Counted from the first letter of the stretch, positions 1 to 10,569 are shown. The stretch is DNA of 44,058 nt from Acinetobacter sp. UBA801 (GCA_002296655.1 DBIN01000052.1:1-44058), one strand, 5' to 3'. The notes: generated by a model from the sequence alone, not told the origin. Program-made: numbers and translations.

Positions 1-781
1 CGCCAGTTACAGTTGTTTTAACTGTATCTTTGATACCTACGATTTCAACTTCTTCGCCTACTTTCACGACACCAGTTTCTACACGGCCAGTTACCACTGT
101 ACCACGACCAGAAATAGAGAATACGTCTTCGATTGGCATCAAGAATGCTTGGTCGATTGCACGTACTGGCTCTGGGATGTAAGTGTCAAGCGCTTCAACA
201 AGCGCTTCAACTGCAGCTTCACCATATTGACCAGCGTCGCCGTTAAGCGCAAGAAGCGCTGAACCACGGATAACTGGAGTGTCATCACCTGGGAAGTCGT
301 AAGTAGAAAGAAGTTCACGAACTTCCATTTCAACTAGCTCAAGAAGCTCTTCGTCGTCTACAAGGTCGCATTTATTCAAGAATACAACGATGTAAGGTAC
401 ACCTACCTGACGAGAAAGAAGGATGTGTTCACGAGTTTGTGGCATTGGACCGTCAGTCGCAGCACATACAAGGATCGCACCATCCATCTGAGCAGCACCA
501 GTGATCATGTTTTTAACATAGTCAGCGTGTCCTGGGCAGTCTACGTGCGCGTAGTGACGAGTTGGAGAGTCGTATTCTACATGAGAAGTATTAATTGTAA
601 TACCACGTGCTTTTTCTTCTGGTGCAGAGTCGATTGCAGCGTAGTCTTTCGCTTCACCACCGAATTTTTTTGCACATACAGTTGCAATTGCAGCTGTTAA
701 AGTTGTTTTACCATGGTCAACGTGACCGATTGTGCCCACGTTAACGTGTGGCTTATTACGTTCGAACTTAGCCTTAGCCAT
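1..781 (-). CDS. tuf: Elongation factor Tu, 3' end beyond window edge
   Basis: EF-Tu is the cytoplasmic GTPase that brings aminoacyl-tRNA to the ribosomal A site. The reading frame starts at the ATG at 781 and stays open to base 1, giving 260 of the usual roughly 395 residues, so domain 1 and part of domain 2 are present and the C-terminus is missing. The translation starts [16 protein letters not shown] and shows the G1 motif GHVDHGKT near residue 19, the effector region [13 protein letters not shown] near residue 81 and NKCD near residue 136. A purine-rich ribosome-binding site (AAGGAAG) precedes the ATG. It follows fusA by about 95 bases in the standard rpsL-rpsG-fusA-tuf order. Acinetobacter usually carries two tuf copies, and this is the str-operon copy. 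Confidence 0.97.
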   Translation of the reverse strand, partial: MAKAKFERNKPHVNVGTIGHVDHGKTTLTAAIATVCAKKFGGEAKDYAAIDSAPEEKARGITINTSHVEYDSPTRHYAHVDCPGHADYVKNMITGAAQMDGAILVCAATDGPMPQTREHILLSRQVGVPYIVVFLNKCDLVDDEELLELVEMEVRELLSTYDFPGDDTPVIRGSALLALNGDAGQYGEAAVEALVEALDTYIPEPVRAIDQAFLMPIEDVFSISGRGTVVTGRVETGVVKVGEEVEIVGIKDTVKTTVTG

Positions 782-803
782 GAGATCTTCCTTTTTAAAA
801 CAA

Positions 804-826
804 CTCATGGAGGATCACTCCATGAG
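804..826. other. fusA-tuf intergenic hairpin
   Basis: A perfect 9-bp inverted repeat (CTCATGGAG/CTCCATGAG) with a 5-base loop lies between the fusA stop and the tuf start. On the minus-strand transcript it is followed by TTGTTTT, not a long U-tract, so it is at best a weak attenuator. It may instead be an mRNA processing or stabilising hairpin that separates fusA and tuf expression. The function is inferred; only the repeat is directly visible. Confidence 0.5.
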
Positions 827-876
827 CATTAGGTTTTTTAACTATAAATTAGTTTGCGCTTATAGTAATCGAAAGA

Positions 877-3012
877 TTACTCGTCGTCACCTTTTTTACC
901 ACCAGACTGGAATTTAGCAATGATACCCTCTGCCACGTTACGTGGAGTTTCAGCATATTTAGCAAATTCCATAGAATAAGTCGCACGACCTTGAGACATA
1001 GAACGCATGTGAGTTGCGTAACCAAACATTTCTGCAAGAGGAACTTCAGCACGAATTGCTTTAGTACCACCAGGTAAGTCGTCCATGCCTTGAACTATAC
1101 CACGACGACGGTTTAAGTCACCCATGATATCGCCCATGTAGTCTTCTGGAGTTTCTACTTCAACTTTCATGATTGGCTCAAGAAGAACAGGATCTGCTTT
1201 CATGAAACCGTCACGGAACGCGTAAGAACCTGCCATTTTGAACGATAGTTCGTCAGAGTCGACATCGTGGTAAGAACCGTCGAATAATGTCGCTTTAATG
1301 CCTACAACTGGGTAACCAGCCAAGACACCATTCTTCATACGTTCTTGGATACCTTTGTCTACTGCACCGAAGAACTCTTTAGGTACTACACCACCTACAA
1401 CTTCTTCAGCGAATTCGTATTCTTTACCAGATTCAGGATCAAGCGGCTCTAAACGTACGTATACGTGACCGAATTTACCCTTACCACCAGTTTGACGTAC
1501 GAACTTACCTTCTTGCTCAACAGTCTTTTTGATTGTTTCGCGGTAAGCAACCATTGGTTTACCAATGTTCGCTTCAACGTTGAATTCACGTTTCATACGG
1601 TCAACGATGATGTCAAGGTGAAGTTCACCCATACCAGCGATGATTGTTTGACCTGACTCTTCGTCTGTACGAACGCGGAATGATGGGTCTTCTTTCGCCA
1701 AGCGACCTAAAGCTATTGACATTTTTTCTTGGTCAGCTTTCGTTTTTGGCTCAACAGCCAATGCAATTACTGGCTCTGGGAATTCCATACGCTCTAGTGT
1801 AATGATGTTTTTCTCATCACACAGTGTATCACCTGTAGTTACGTCTTTGAGACCTACACATGCAGCGATATCACCCGCACGGATTTCTTCAACGTCTTGA
1901 CGATCGTTCGCGTGCATTTGCACGATACGACCGATACGCTCACGTTTAGATTTAACTGGGTTATAAACAGAATCACCTTGCTTAAGAACACCAGAGTAAA
2001 CACGAACGAACGTTAAGTTACCTACGAATTTGTCGTTCATGATTTTGAACGCAAGTGCAGAGAACGGAGCTTCGTCAGATGCTTCACGAATCGCTTTAGT
2101 TTCAGCTTTGTCGTCAAGAACACCTTCAATTGCTTTCACTTCTGTAGGTGATGGCAAGAATTCAATTACTGCGTCCAACATACGTTGAACACCTTTGTTT
2201 TTGAATGCTGTACCACAAAGCATTGGTTGAATTTGACAAGCCAAAGTTTGAATACGTAGACCAGCAACGATATCTTCTTTAGATAGTTCGCCTTCTTCTA
2301 GGTATTTATCCATGAGCTCTTCAGAAGCTTCAGCAGCAGCTTCAACCATGTTTGTACGCCATTCTTCAGCAGTCGCTTGAAGATCAGCTGGAATCTCACC
2401 GTACTCAAACTTCATACCTTGTGACGCTTCATCCCAAATGATCGCTTTCATTTCGATCAAGTCGATTACGCCTTGGAAGTTTTCTTCAGCACCAATAGGA
2501 ATGACTACAGGTACTGGAGACGCGCCTAAACGTGTCTTCATTTGCTCAACAACACGGAAGAAGTTTGCACCTGTACGGTCCATCTTGTTCACGAATGCTA
2601 AACGAGGTACTTGGTATTTGTTTGCTTGACGCCATACAGTTTCAGACTGAGGTTGTACACCACCTACAGCACAGTAAACCATACATGCACCATCAAGAAC
2701 ACGCATAGAACGCTCAACTTCAATAGTGAAGTCAACGTGTCCCGGTGTATCAATTACGTTAATACGGTGTTCAGGGAATTGCTTAGACATACCTGACCAG
2801 AAGGTAGTAGTAGCAGCAGAAGTAATGGTAATACCACGCTCTTGCTCTTGCTCCATCCAGTCCATTGTTGCTGCACCATCGTGTACTTCACCAATTTTGT
2901 GAGATACACCTGTGTAGAACAAAATACGTTCTGTAGTGGTGGTTTTACCCGCATCAATATGCGCAGAGATACCAATGTTACGATAACGAGAAATTGGGGT
3001 TTGACGTGCCAT
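877..3012 (-). CDS. fusA: Elongation factor G
   Basis: EF-G is the GTPase that drives ribosomal translocation and, with RRF, ribosome recycling. The 711-residue product is full length for the family. It has the P-loop AHIDAGKTT near residue 17, the switch I motif RGITI, DTPGH near residue 88 and NKMD near residue 142, followed by domains II-V. The chosen start is the ATG at 3012 ([12 protein letters not shown]). An in-frame ATG four codons upstream (3024) directly abuts the AGGA ribosome-binding site and is too close to it to be used, whereas AGGA is about 12 bases from the 3012 start. The gene sits between rpsG and tuf in the str operon. The last residues are acidic (GGKKGDDE). Confidence 0.98.
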   Translation of the reverse strand: MARQTPISRYRNIGISAHIDAGKTTTTERILFYTGVSHKIGEVHDGAATMDWMEQEQERGITITSAATTTFWSGMSKQFPEHRINVIDTPGHVDFTIEVERSMRVLDGACMVYCAVGGVQPQSETVWRQANKYQVPRLAFVNKMDRTGANFFRVVEQMKTRLGASPVPVVIPIGAEENFQGVIDLIEMKAIIWDEASQGMKFEYGEIPADLQATAEEWRTNMVEAAAEASEELMDKYLEEGELSKEDIVAGLRIQTLACQIQPMLCGTAFKNKGVQRMLDAVIEFLPSPTEVKAIEGVLDDKAETKAIREASDEAPFSALAFKIMNDKFVGNLTFVRVYSGVLKQGDSVYNPVKSKRERIGRIVQMHANDRQDVEEIRAGDIAACVGLKDVTTGDTLCDEKNIITLERMEFPEPVIALAVEPKTKADQEKMSIALGRLAKEDPSFRVRTDEESGQTIIAGMGELHLDIIVDRMKREFNVEANIGKPMVAYRETIKKTVEQEGKFVRQTGGKGKFGHVYVRLEPLDPESGKEYEFAEEVVGGVVPKEFFGAVDKGIQERMKNGVLAGYPVVGIKATLFDGSYHDVDSDELSFKMAGSYAFRDGFMKADPVLLEPIMKVEVETPEDYMGDIMGDLNRRRGIVQGMDDLPGGTKAIRAEVPLAEMFGYATHMRSMSQGRATYSMEFAKYAETPRNVAEGIIAKFQSGGKKGDDE

Positions 3013-3051
3013 GATTTCTAGCATTCCTAAATTTTGTTGTTTAAAACAGGA

Positions 3052-3080
3052 CGCTTTAAGCTGCCTAGCAACTTAAAGCG
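3052..3080. other. rpsG-fusA intergenic hairpin
   Basis: A 9-bp inverted repeat (CGCTTTAAG/CTTAAAGCG) with an 11-base loop sits in the 131-base gap between rpsG and fusA. There is no following U-tract, so it is not a convincing terminator. It could be a processing or translational control element in the str mRNA. In E. coli the rpsL-rpsG spacer carries the S7 binding site, but no homology to that site is claimed here. Confidence 0.35.
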
Positions 3081-3143
3081 ATTTGATGACAATTCAGTGA
3101 CAACCGATTCATCACCCTCCTGATTAGGGCCTGTTTTAGTCGC

Positions 3144-3614
3144 TTAGAAGCGGTAGTGAGAGAATGCTTTGTTGGCTTCAGCCATACGATGCACGTCATC
3201 ACGTTTTTTAACCGCTGCGCCTTTACCTTCAGATGCATCAAGCAACTCACCAGCAAGACGTAAAGCCATAGTTTTTTCAGAACGCTTAGCAGCAGCATCT
3301 ACCAACCAACGCATCGCTAAAGCAGTACGACGGGATGGGCGTACTTCCATAGGAACTTGATAAGTAGCACCACCAACACGGCGTGCTTTTACTTCGACCA
3401 TTGGACGAACTTTTTCAAGCGTAGCTTCAAAAAATTCAACTGGGTCTACTTTAGATTTTTCTTGAACGCGGTCTAAAGCACCGTAAACGATACTTTCAGC
3501 AATAGATTTTTTACCATCTTGCATTACGTGGTTCATGAATTTAGCGATTGTTTGGCTGCTGAATTTAGGATCCGGAAGGATTTCACGAGCAGCGACTACG
3601 CGACGTCTTGGCAT
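3144..3614 (-). CDS. rpsG: 30S ribosomal protein S7
   Basis: S7 is a primary assembly protein that nucleates folding of the 16S rRNA 3' major domain (30S head) and contacts the E-site tRNA. The 156-residue product is the normal size. It begins [16 protein letters not shown] and carries the conserved block around [17 protein letters not shown] and the Arg/Lys-rich RNA-binding surface. It is the second gene of the str operon, 179 bases after rpsL, an intercistronic gap longer than in E. coli. In enteric bacteria S7 is the autogenous translational repressor of this operon, and the long spacer would be the place to look for that site. Confidence 0.98.
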   Translation of the reverse strand: MPRRRVVAAREILPDPKFSSQTIAKFMNHVMQDGKKSIAESIVYGALDRVQEKSKVDPVEFFEATLEKVRPMVEVKARRVGGATYQVPMEVRPSRRTALAMRWLVDAAAKRSEKTMALRLAGELLDASEGKGAAVKKRDDVHRMAEANKAFSHYRF

Positions 3615-3793
3615 TTTAAACTACCTATAAATATGACACTTCAGGGTGATCCAGCCGTAGCACAAAGTGTCGTGTGCATTTCGCTGGCCTTACTACACGT
3701 CGCTTGAATTTCACAAAATTAAATGCAGAAATCAGACAAGCGAGACGATAAAGGATTGCAGTTCTACGAACTAAGAGCTTAATCTTTAAAAGA

Positions 3794-4168
3794 TTATTTC
3801 TTAGGACGTTTAGCACCGTATTTAGAACGCGACTGGTTACGATCTTTCACGCCAGCACAGTCTAAAGAACCACGAACGGTATGGTAACGTACACCTGGTA
3901 AGTCTTTAACACGACCACCACGGATAAGAACAACGCTGTGCTCTTGTAGGTTGTGACCTTCACCACCGATGTAGCTAGAAACTTCAAAACCTGAAGTTAA
4001 GCGCACACGGCAAACTTTACGCATTGCTGAGTTAGGTTTTTTAGGTGTAGTTGTGTAAACACGTGTACAAACACCACGACGTTGTGGACAAGCCTTCAAC
4101 GCAGGAACTTTTGATTTTTCAACCAAAGTCGTACGACCCTTACGGATCAACTGATTTGTTGTTGCCAT
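3794..4168 (-). CDS. rpsL: 30S ribosomal protein S12
   Basis: S12 sits at the decoding centre of the 30S subunit and controls translational accuracy. The 124-residue product contains the signature [12 protein letters not shown]. Lysines are present at residues 43 and 88, the positions whose substitution classically gives streptomycin resistance, so this allele looks streptomycin-sensitive at both sites. The start at 4168 is supported by a GGGAG ribosome-binding site. It is the first gene of the str operon, with a strong promoter about 60-90 bases upstream. Confidence 0.98.
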
Positions 4169-4226
4169 GTGGCAATTCTCCCGTTATTAAAAAGCCCCAA
4201 AACATACTACTTTTTGAGGGCATGCA

Positions 4227-4255
4227 ATTGTAAGCGAAGATAGAATAATGGTCAA
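4227..4255 (-). promoter_or_regulatory. sigma70 promoter of the str operon
   Basis: Read on the minus strand, TTGACC (-35, 4255-4250) and TACAAT (-10, 4232-4227) are separated by exactly 17 bases. Each hexamer differs from consensus at one position. Transcription would start near 4220, leaving a leader of about 50 bases before the rpsL ATG. It lies between the stop of the upstream EcsC-family gene (4307) and rpsL, so the str operon has its own promoter. Confidence 0.8.
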
Positions 4256-4306
4256 TATTGCATAGGCAGTTAAAACACCAACCCAATTTCTACTTATCAC
4301 TTGTTT

Positions 4307-5812
4307 TTATTCAGCTTTTGGCTTGCGAGTACTTGTACGAGTTCTCGGTTTTTTTGTAACCTGCCTTGCAGTTTCTTTGCTTGATGTTACTGAATTATCT
4401 GAAACAGTTTCAGCCATTTGGGTTGAATCTTTCACAGGCTCCAAAGCATCTTCTAGCATATATTCATCAATTTCATCAGCAGGTACAGCTGGTTTTTGCG
4501 GTGCAACTTCAGCATGTGGCTCTAGCATTTGATCTGCCAGTTCTACTAAACCTTGCTGAATATTTTCATCTCGCTGTGCTGCCGTTGTTTCCACTTTGTC
4601 CGATTTTTTCTGCACTTTTACCGTTCGAATACTTTCATGGTCTGATAAGGTTTGCACTAGAGCATCTGACGGTGCAGATTCCGCGCGCTCTTGCCCCTCT
4701 ACCAAAGCATCTTGCGCATGTTTGGCTTCATTGCCCTTCAATTGTTCCAAGAGTTTAGGCGCAGCCTGTGCCAGTAATTCTAATGATTTTTCATAAGCAT
4801 GAATGGCAGATAAATTGCTGTCTTTATGCTGAATTAAATAGCTGCGAGCATTTGAAAACACTTGCTGTGCCTTTTGATGCACATCCTCAACTAATTTCCA
4901 GCTATATACTGCACTCACCGATGCGGTTGCTACAGGCGTGAGTTTATTCAACATGGAAAACTTAGGTACATGGTTCAACCAAGACCATTTGACTTGACCT
5001 TGCTCATTCAAGAAGTATTTCTTTAATGCCTCATAATCATTGCTTGAACCGAGCATATTCTGTAGTTGATGCACATCATGAGTTTGCAGCATATTGGATA
5101 AGGTTTTTAACCCCATCAACACTGCTTGCTTTTCTGCAATGACACCTAAATCAATTTGTTTAAAAATAAACTGAACAATTTCTTGCTCGGTATCTTTATT
5201 CAGTTCAAAACCGTAGGCACGCCCCACCTGATAAATGGTACGCAAAGACATCACAATAGATGCAGGCACATCAATGGTTGAGCCAATCACTCCCGTTGCA
5301 CCTGTTAATGCGCCTTGCAGTGATGCAATCCATTTATTTTGTTCTGCGAGTGCCTGACTAATTCGTTTAGAACGATCCACATCTTGAGTCAATTCTTCTA
5401 AATCACGTACACCAGCCTGATCAAGCACATCATCAACTGAGCTAATATTGGAAGTAAAACTATTCAACTGATCAAATAAATAATCTGAAATTTTATCGGA
5501 AAAATCGGGCGACACAAAACTTGCCACCTGATTGACGCGGTTATAGTGACGACCTAAAAGCTGACGTGAAACTTGTGGCACGTGCTGTCTGAGCATGTGT
5601 TGAGGATTATCATATTGACGTGCTTGAAAAGCACTAAAACTACGCGCCTGACCTTCAATAATTTGCCCTGATTTTGCACTGTGCTCATCCTTTGCTACAG
5701 CAACCGGTGCAACTTGCTGCAATACATGGATGCCTGTACTACTGAGCTTTTTAGCCACCCCAATCGCATTCGAGAAGAATCCGCTTGATTGTTTATTGTT
5801 GGAATCTGACAT
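4307..5812 (-). CDS. EcsC family protein
   Basis: A 501-residue protein matching the EcsC family, whose biochemical role is unknown. The core is roughly residues 130-330, with the characteristic Gly-rich stretch GATGVIGSTIDVPASIV followed by an R-x-I-x-x-V-x-x-A-Y-G segment (LRTIYQVGRAYGFEL). The N-terminal 100 residues are Ser/Gln-rich. The C-terminal 120 residues are low-complexity, with acidic and Ala-rich stretches and a final basic tail (KKPRTRTSTRKPKAE) that may bind nucleic acid or the membrane surface. No signal peptide is evident. The start is supported by GAGGAG seven bases before ATG. It is transcribed alone, upstream of the str operon but separated from it by the rpsL promoter. 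The family call is fairly sure; the function is unknown. Confidence 0.75.
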   Translation of the reverse strand: MSDSNNKQSSGFFSNAIGVAKKLSSTGIHVLQQVAPVAVAKDEHSAKSGQIIEGQARSFSAFQARQYDNPQHMLRQHVPQVSRQLLGRHYNRVNQVASFVSPDFSDKISDYLFDQLNSFTSNISSVDDVLDQAGVRDLEELTQDVDRSKRISQALAEQNKWIASLQGALTGATGVIGSTIDVPASIVMSLRTIYQVGRAYGFELNKDTEQEIVQFIFKQIDLGVIAEKQAVLMGLKTLSNMLQTHDVHQLQNMLGSSNDYEALKKYFLNEQGQVKWSWLNHVPKFSMLNKLTPVATASVSAVYSWKLVEDVHQKAQQVFSNARSYLIQHKDSNLSAIHAYEKSLELLAQAAPKLLEQLKGNEAKHAQDALVEGQERAESAPSDALVQTLSDHESIRTVKVQKKSDKVETTAAQRDENIQQGLVELADQMLEPHAEVAPQKPAVPADEIDEYMLEDALEPVKDSTQMAETVSDNSVTSSKETARQVTKKPRTRTSTRKPKAE

Positions 5813-5973
5813 TCTTACTCCTCATTTTTAATTTCTATGATTTATAGGTAAATACTAGGTGTAGTCTAAGTTTATCTCAATATGATTGTGTATCTTTTGG
5901 TTGGCTTCCTGCATCTCATTCGCCGCTTCACTGCAGTTTGATCTTCCTTGCAAAGTGGCATCATATTTGCCAT

Positions 5974-5990
5974 AAGAATTCAAAATTCTT
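5974..5990. promoter_or_regulatory. Inverted repeat in the EcsC-gene/fabB divergent gap
   Basis: The 284-base region between the divergent EcsC-family gene and fabB holds a 7-bp inverted repeat with a 3-base spacer (AAGAATT-CAA-AATTCTT). It lies about 110 bases upstream of the fabB ATG. A dyad of this size in a promoter region could be a regulator-binding site for either gene. No regulator is identified, and AT-rich dyads arise easily by chance. Confidence 0.25.
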
Positions 5991-6096
5991 TCTGCTATTA
6001 TGAACGCAATTGTAAGACATGAGTCATACCGTATCAGCGATTGCTTGGCAATTACGGTGTTCGGCTCGACATTATCACCATAAAAGGGATCTGTAG

Positions 6097-7326
6097 ATGA
6101 AACGTGTTGTAATCACCGGCATGGGCATTAACTCGTGCATTGGTAATACTTTAGAAGCTGTGACTCATTCTTTACAAAACGGTATTTCTGGGACACGTTC
6201 CAACCCAACTTATGCTGAACTTAATTTCAAAAGCCACGTAAGTGCAGCAGCTGAACAAAACTTTGACCACATTGACCGTAAATTAAAACGCTTTATGGGC
6301 GTGTGTGCGATGTACGCTTACAACGCTGCAGTAGATGCCATTGAACACGCGGGCTTAAAGCAAGAAGATTTAGCAGGCAACCCACGTTACGGTATCGCAG
6401 GTGGTTCAGGCGGTAACTCTACAGCATCTGTTGCAGAAATGATTGAGCTGCTTGAAGAAAAAGGTGCGCGTAAAATTGGTCCATTCTTCGTACCGCGCAA
6501 CATGTCAAACACGATTACGGCAAACTTGGGCGTTGCATTCAAATTACAAGGTATTGCGCACTCAATTACCAGTGCATGCGCAACTTCTGCCGATGCAATT
6601 GGTTATGCCTACAACCTCATTCAATTGGGTAAACAAGATTTAATGCTAGCAGGTGGCGGTGAAGAAGATCACTGGTCACAAAGCTTATTGTTTGATGCGA
6701 TGGGTGCATTGAGTTCTAAATACAACGACACTCCAGAAACAGCATCTCGTCCGTATTCTGCAGACCGTGACGGTTTCGTGATTGCTGGTGGTGGTGGTTT
6801 TGTGGTGCTTGAATCACTTGAACACGCTCAAGCACGTGGTGCAAACATTTTAGCTGAAGTGGTTGCGTATGCTGCAAACTCTGACGGTGCAGACATGGTT
6901 GCTCCAAGCGGCGAAGGTGCAACACGTTGTATCTTGATGGCTTTAGACGAAGCAAAACAACACGGTGTAGAAAAAATTGACTATGTGAACACACATGGTA
7001 CTTCTACCCCTGCGGGTGATGTAACAGAATTAAAAGCGATGGAACGTGCGTTTGGCGAAGGTCAAGTTCCTGCACTTAGCTCTACGAAGTCAATGACAGG
7101 TCACAGCTTGGGCGCCGCTGGTGTTCAAGAAGCAATTTACTCTGTCTTGATGATGCAAAACGACTTTATTGCACCAAACATCAACGTTACTGAACTAGAT
7201 GAAGGCGCAAAACCATTTGATATCGTACTTGAAAAACGTGACACAAAATTGAATACTGTGATGAGTAACAGTTTCGGTTTTGGCGGCGTAAATGCCTGCC
7301 TTATTTTCAAGAAGTGGGATGAATAA
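6097..7326 (+). CDS. fabB: Beta-ketoacyl-ACP synthase I
   Basis: This condensing enzyme of type II fatty-acid synthesis elongates acyl-ACP with malonyl-ACP and is needed for unsaturated fatty acids. The 409-residue product follows E. coli FabB closely, including the blocks KYNDTPETASRPY, DGFVIAGGGG, SDGADMVAPSGEGA and MSNSFGFGGVNA. The catalytic triad is C161 (in SACATSA), H300 (NTHGTSTP) and H336 (TGHSLGAAG), with the conserved K331. A FabF reading is less likely because the overall sequence tracks FabB. hemJ follows 17 bases downstream on the same strand and is probably co-transcribed. Confidence 0.93.
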   Translation: MKRVVITGMGINSCIGNTLEAVTHSLQNGISGTRSNPTYAELNFKSHVSAAAEQNFDHIDRKLKRFMGVCAMYAYNAAVDAIEHAGLKQEDLAGNPRYGIAGGSGGNSTASVAEMIELLEEKGARKIGPFFVPRNMSNTITANLGVAFKLQGIAHSITSACATSADAIGYAYNLIQLGKQDLMLAGGGEEDHWSQSLLFDAMGALSSKYNDTPETASRPYSADRDGFVIAGGGGFVVLESLEHAQARGANILAEVVAYAANSDGADMVAPSGEGATRCILMALDEAKQHGVEKIDYVNTHGTSTPAGDVTELKAMERAFGEGQVPALSSTKSMTGHSLGAAGVQEAIYSVLMMQNDFIAPNINVTELDEGAKPFDIVLEKRDTKLNTVMSNSFGFGGVNACLIFKKWDE

Positions 7327-7343
7327 TCTCCATAGGATGATCG

Positions 7344-7796
7344 ATGGATGCACCTTCTGATGCTTTTTTATGGGTAAAAGCATTACATATTATTGCTGTG
7401 GTTTGTTGGTTCGCTGCATTGTTCTACCTACCACGTTTATATGTTTACCATGCCATGAGTGAAGATACGCTGAGCCATCAGCGTTTTGAAATCATGGAAC
7501 GCAAGTTGTACCGAGGGATTATGTGGCCATCTATGATTGCCACCCTCATTACGGCACACTTTTTGGTAGATTGGGGTGATGCGACCCAGAATTACCACGA
7601 TGCGTTATGGTTTTACCTGAAAGTGGGATTAGTCGGTTTATTGGTGATTTATCACTTGGTTTGTGGCTATTACCGCCAAAAACTAATTGGCAATGCACAT
7701 TATAAATCACATAAGTTTTGGCGATTCTTCAATGAAATGCCAACAGTTTTGTTACTGGCAATTGTGATTTTAGTGGTGGTTAAGCCGCAATTCTAA
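7344..7796 (+). CDS. hemJ: Protoporphyrinogen IX oxidase, HemJ type
   Basis: HemJ is the membrane-bound protoporphyrinogen oxidase of the penultimate haem step, used by Acinetobacter and cyanobacteria in place of HemG or HemY. The 150-residue protein has about four hydrophobic segments, near residues 8-28, 56-72, 85-105 and 130-147. The conserved His near residue 15 (KALHIIAVVCWFA), the LPRLYVYH segment and the LYRGIMWPS block are typical of the family. The start at 7344 has AGGAT seven bases upstream. It lies immediately after fabB, and both transcripts would end at the hairpin at 7853-7887. The function is assigned by family. Confidence 0.88.
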   Translation: MDAPSDAFLWVKALHIIAVVCWFAALFYLPRLYVYHAMSEDTLSHQRFEIMERKLYRGIMWPSMIATLITAHFLVDWGDATQNYHDALWFYLKVGLVGLLVIYHLVCGYYRQKLIGNAHYKSHKFWRFFNEMPTVLLLAIVILVVVKPQF

Positions 7797-7830
7797 GCGT
7801 TAAACCGCAACATCTAGATACGTCCAACTT

Positions 7831-7887
7831 AACTCAATTCCAATTGAGTTAGAAAAAACCTCAGCTCTATATGAACTGAGGTTTTTT
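7831..7887. terminator. Bidirectional terminator after hemJ
   Basis: A 12-bp stem (AAAAAACCTCAG at 7853-7864 with CTGAGGTTTTTT at 7876-7887) is followed by further T residues on the plus strand. It reads as an intrinsic terminator in both directions, serving fabB-hemJ and the convergent lipoprotein gene. Just upstream, 7831-7850 is a second perfect inverted repeat (AACTCAATT-CC-AATTGAGTT). Confidence 0.85.
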
Positions 7888-7900
7888 TTTGACTCCAGCC

Positions 7901-8266
7901 TTATTTATTTTTGATAGATTGGATTGCGTGATAAGACTTAAACCCTAAGGCTTCTGCTTGTTTCTGCTGAGATTGAGGAATAGTCACGATGGCAATTCGT
8001 CCATCTGCCCCACCACAGACTTGTGCATACATTCTTCCATCTGAACCCACACGAGCCTGATATACCTGAATCTGTGCCTGCTGCAAACGTTGGCTAATCT
8101 CAGCAACAGTTAAACCAGAGTCAGGCTCACACTGACGATGTTGCAATGATGTGTACATTTCGACCTGTGCTGCGGACTGTGTAGGTGTGGGTATGCTATT
8201 TACACATGCCGTCAAGAACACTGAAACTGCTACAAAAGTCATCGATTGACTGCTTTGCTTCATCAT
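7901..8266 (-). CDS. Small hypothetical lipoprotein
   Basis: A 121-residue protein not recognised beyond its export signal. A basic/polar start and a hydrophobic segment end in the lipobox L-T-A-C near residue 21, so it is expected to be lipidated and membrane-anchored in the periplasm. The mature part has two further cysteines (RHRQCEPDSG context and QVCGGADGR) that could form a disulfide. It ends in a basic KNK tail. Two adjacent ATG codons are possible starts; GAGGGAAG precedes both. It lies alone between the hemJ terminator and the HAD gene. No function is assigned. Confidence 0.7.
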   Translation of the reverse strand: MMKQSSQSMTFVAVSVFLTACVNSIPTPTQSAAQVEMYTSLQHRQCEPDSGLTVAEISQRLQQAQIQVYQARVGSDGRMYAQVCGGADGRIAIVTIPQSQQKQAEALGFKSYHAIQSIKNK

Positions 8267-8353
8267 AACTTCCCTCTCAATCTGGATATAAATATTGAAG
8301 CATGATCCTGCCTAAAACTCTGCGGTAAAAGTGCAAACAGATATAGCCCCCAA

Positions 8354-9010
8354 TTAAGGTAATTTTTCGACTACCGACAAAATTTGCGCAAAACACTGAA
8401 TTCTGTATTTTGGTGCAGCCAAATCTAGCTCCTGAGCCGAACCATAGCCATACTCGACTGCAACACAATCGATGCCATTGGCTCGCGCACCGAAAACATC
8501 GTGTTCACGATCTCCAATCATTAAACATTGTTCAGGTTGCAATTGTTCTTGCTGCAAAATATAGTGAATAAGGTCTGCTTTATGGGTACGCTCGCCATTC
8601 AGTTCACTACCATAGGGATATTCAAAATATTGCAATAAATCGAAGTGATCCAATATTTGGCGTGCATAAATTTCAGGCTTGGCTGTTGCTAAAAACAGTT
8701 TATAGCCTTGTTGTTTTAAAGCTGCCAAGGTTGCGGCAGCATCTTCAAAGACGTGATTTTCAAACAAGCCTGTTGCAGCAAAACGCTCTCGATAGCCTGC
8801 TAAGGCTTGCTCTGCCAATACGTCATGCACATCTACATTGAGTAATTTTGCCAAAGAGGCTTTTAAGGGAGGCCCAATAATCCAGTCAATATTTTCCATA
8901 TCTGCAATAGGATGCCCAACTTTTGCCAAACCATAGCGTGCAGAAGCGGTAATGCCCTCTTTCGGGTCGGTCAACGTGCCATCCAAATCAATTAAAAGGG
9001 TGTTAATCAC
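8354..9010 (-). CDS. HAD-family phosphatase, phosphoglycolate phosphatase-like
   Basis: A 218-residue cytoplasmic hydrolase of the haloacid dehalogenase superfamily, HAD_2/Gph-like. Motif I is DLDGTLTD (nucleophile D8, acid D10), motif II is LATAKPE near residue 108, and motif IV is MIGDREHD near residue 166. A helical cap lies between motifs I and II. The likely substrate is a small phosphorylated metabolite, but it cannot be read from sequence. The start codon is GTG at 9010; no in-frame ATG gives a full motif I. It is divergent from thiD with a roughly 90-base gap. Confidence 0.85.
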   Translation of the reverse strand: MINTLLIDLDGTLTDPKEGITASARYGLAKVGHPIADMENIDWIIGPPLKASLAKLLNVDVHDVLAEQALAGYRERFAATGLFENHVFEDAAATLAALKQQGYKLFLATAKPEIYARQILDHFDLLQYFEYPYGSELNGERTHKADLIHYILQQEQLQPEQCLMIGDREHDVFGARANGIDCVAVEYGYGSAQELDLAAPKYRIQCFAQILSVVEKLP

Positions 9011-9080
9011 AATCCATGCCTATCAGTACAAATGACTATCGAGAGTTATTACAAAGTTGCCTATACTAACGTAAATATAA

Positions 9081-9866
<786 letters not shown>

Positions 9867-9889
9867 TATTTAACGTTCAACTCTTTCAT

Positions 9890-9918
9890 ACCCTGATCAC
9901 ACTGTATCAGGGTTTTTT
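9890..9918 (+). terminator. thiD terminator
   Basis: An 8-bp stem (ACCCTGAT/ATCAGGGT) with an 8-base loop is followed by TTTTTA. It lies about 24 bases after the thiD stop and just before the convergent NERD-domain gene. Confidence 0.85.
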
Positions 9919-9930
9919 ATTGCAACTTTT

Positions 9931-10569
9931 TTAATGTTTGTGCCGTTGTTTTAAATTTTCGACATGCTGACGATGGGTTTTCCAAGACTTATCGAGTAGT
10001 TCTTTTTCAATTCTTAGTTGAATGCGTTTCAGTTTCATCGGTGAAATAACTTCATGCCGAAAACCTTTGACATGCTCAACCCATGCACTACCTTTAAAAA
10101 CATTGTTGGGCAAATGGGTCTTAAACTCACAGTCTGGCATAAATACAATCACAGAATGCAGATATTCAGGCTCGATAATATCGCTTAATACTGATTCCAA
10201 AACTTTTATATGCTTATAGTTCTGATAGACAGGATTCTGAAATTTATAGGTCTTTTTATAAATTTTTTGTGTCCATACTTTTTGGCGTTCTCCACCAAAA
10301 ATCCAACCTTTATAGTTTTTTGTTTCAATCACAAAAATTCCAAAAGGACTCAATAAAATATGATCTATTTGAGTTGTTCCTGTGGACTCATCAGGCAGAG
10401 TTACATCATTCAACAAGATATAATGTTCATCTAGATACAACTTCACATGCGCACTTACTGCGAGTTCTCCTGCCTTTCCCTTAAGAAACGGTTTGAAAAT
10501 TTTGATCAGTCCTACCCCTGCAACCAGCAGAATAAGCCACCAAAACTGCCACAATAATGTTTTTAACAT
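9931..10569 (-). CDS. NERD (nuclease-related domain) membrane protein
   Basis: A 212-residue protein with one N-terminal membrane helix (about residues 5-25) followed by a NERD domain. The diagnostic core is GKAGELAVS (conserved G and E near residue 33), then TTQIDHILLSPFGIFVIETKNYKGWIFG, shown here as the D-H...E-x-K pattern of a restriction-endonuclease-like fold. The C-terminal tail is Lys/His/Gln-rich. NERD proteins are thought to process DNA or RNA, but the substrate is unknown. The start has a GGGG-rich ribosome-binding site. It stands alone between the thiD terminator and ogt. Confidence 0.82.
   Translation of the reverse strand: MLKTLLWQFWWLILLVAGVGLIKIFKPFLKGKAGELAVSAHVKLYLDEHYILLNDVTLPDESTGTTQIDHILLSPFGIFVIETKNYKGWIFGGERQKVWTQKIYKKTYKFQNPVYQNYKHIKVLESVLSDIIEPEYLHSVIVFMPDCEFKTHLPNNVFKGSAWVEHVKGFRHEVISPMKLKRIQLRIEKELLDKSWKTHRQHVENLKQRHKH

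Noticed and set aside
804-826. The fusA-tuf hairpin as a full transcription terminator.
   Set aside because: It has no continuous U-run after the stem, and no tuf promoter was recognised in the short gap, so complete termination would leave tuf unexpressed.
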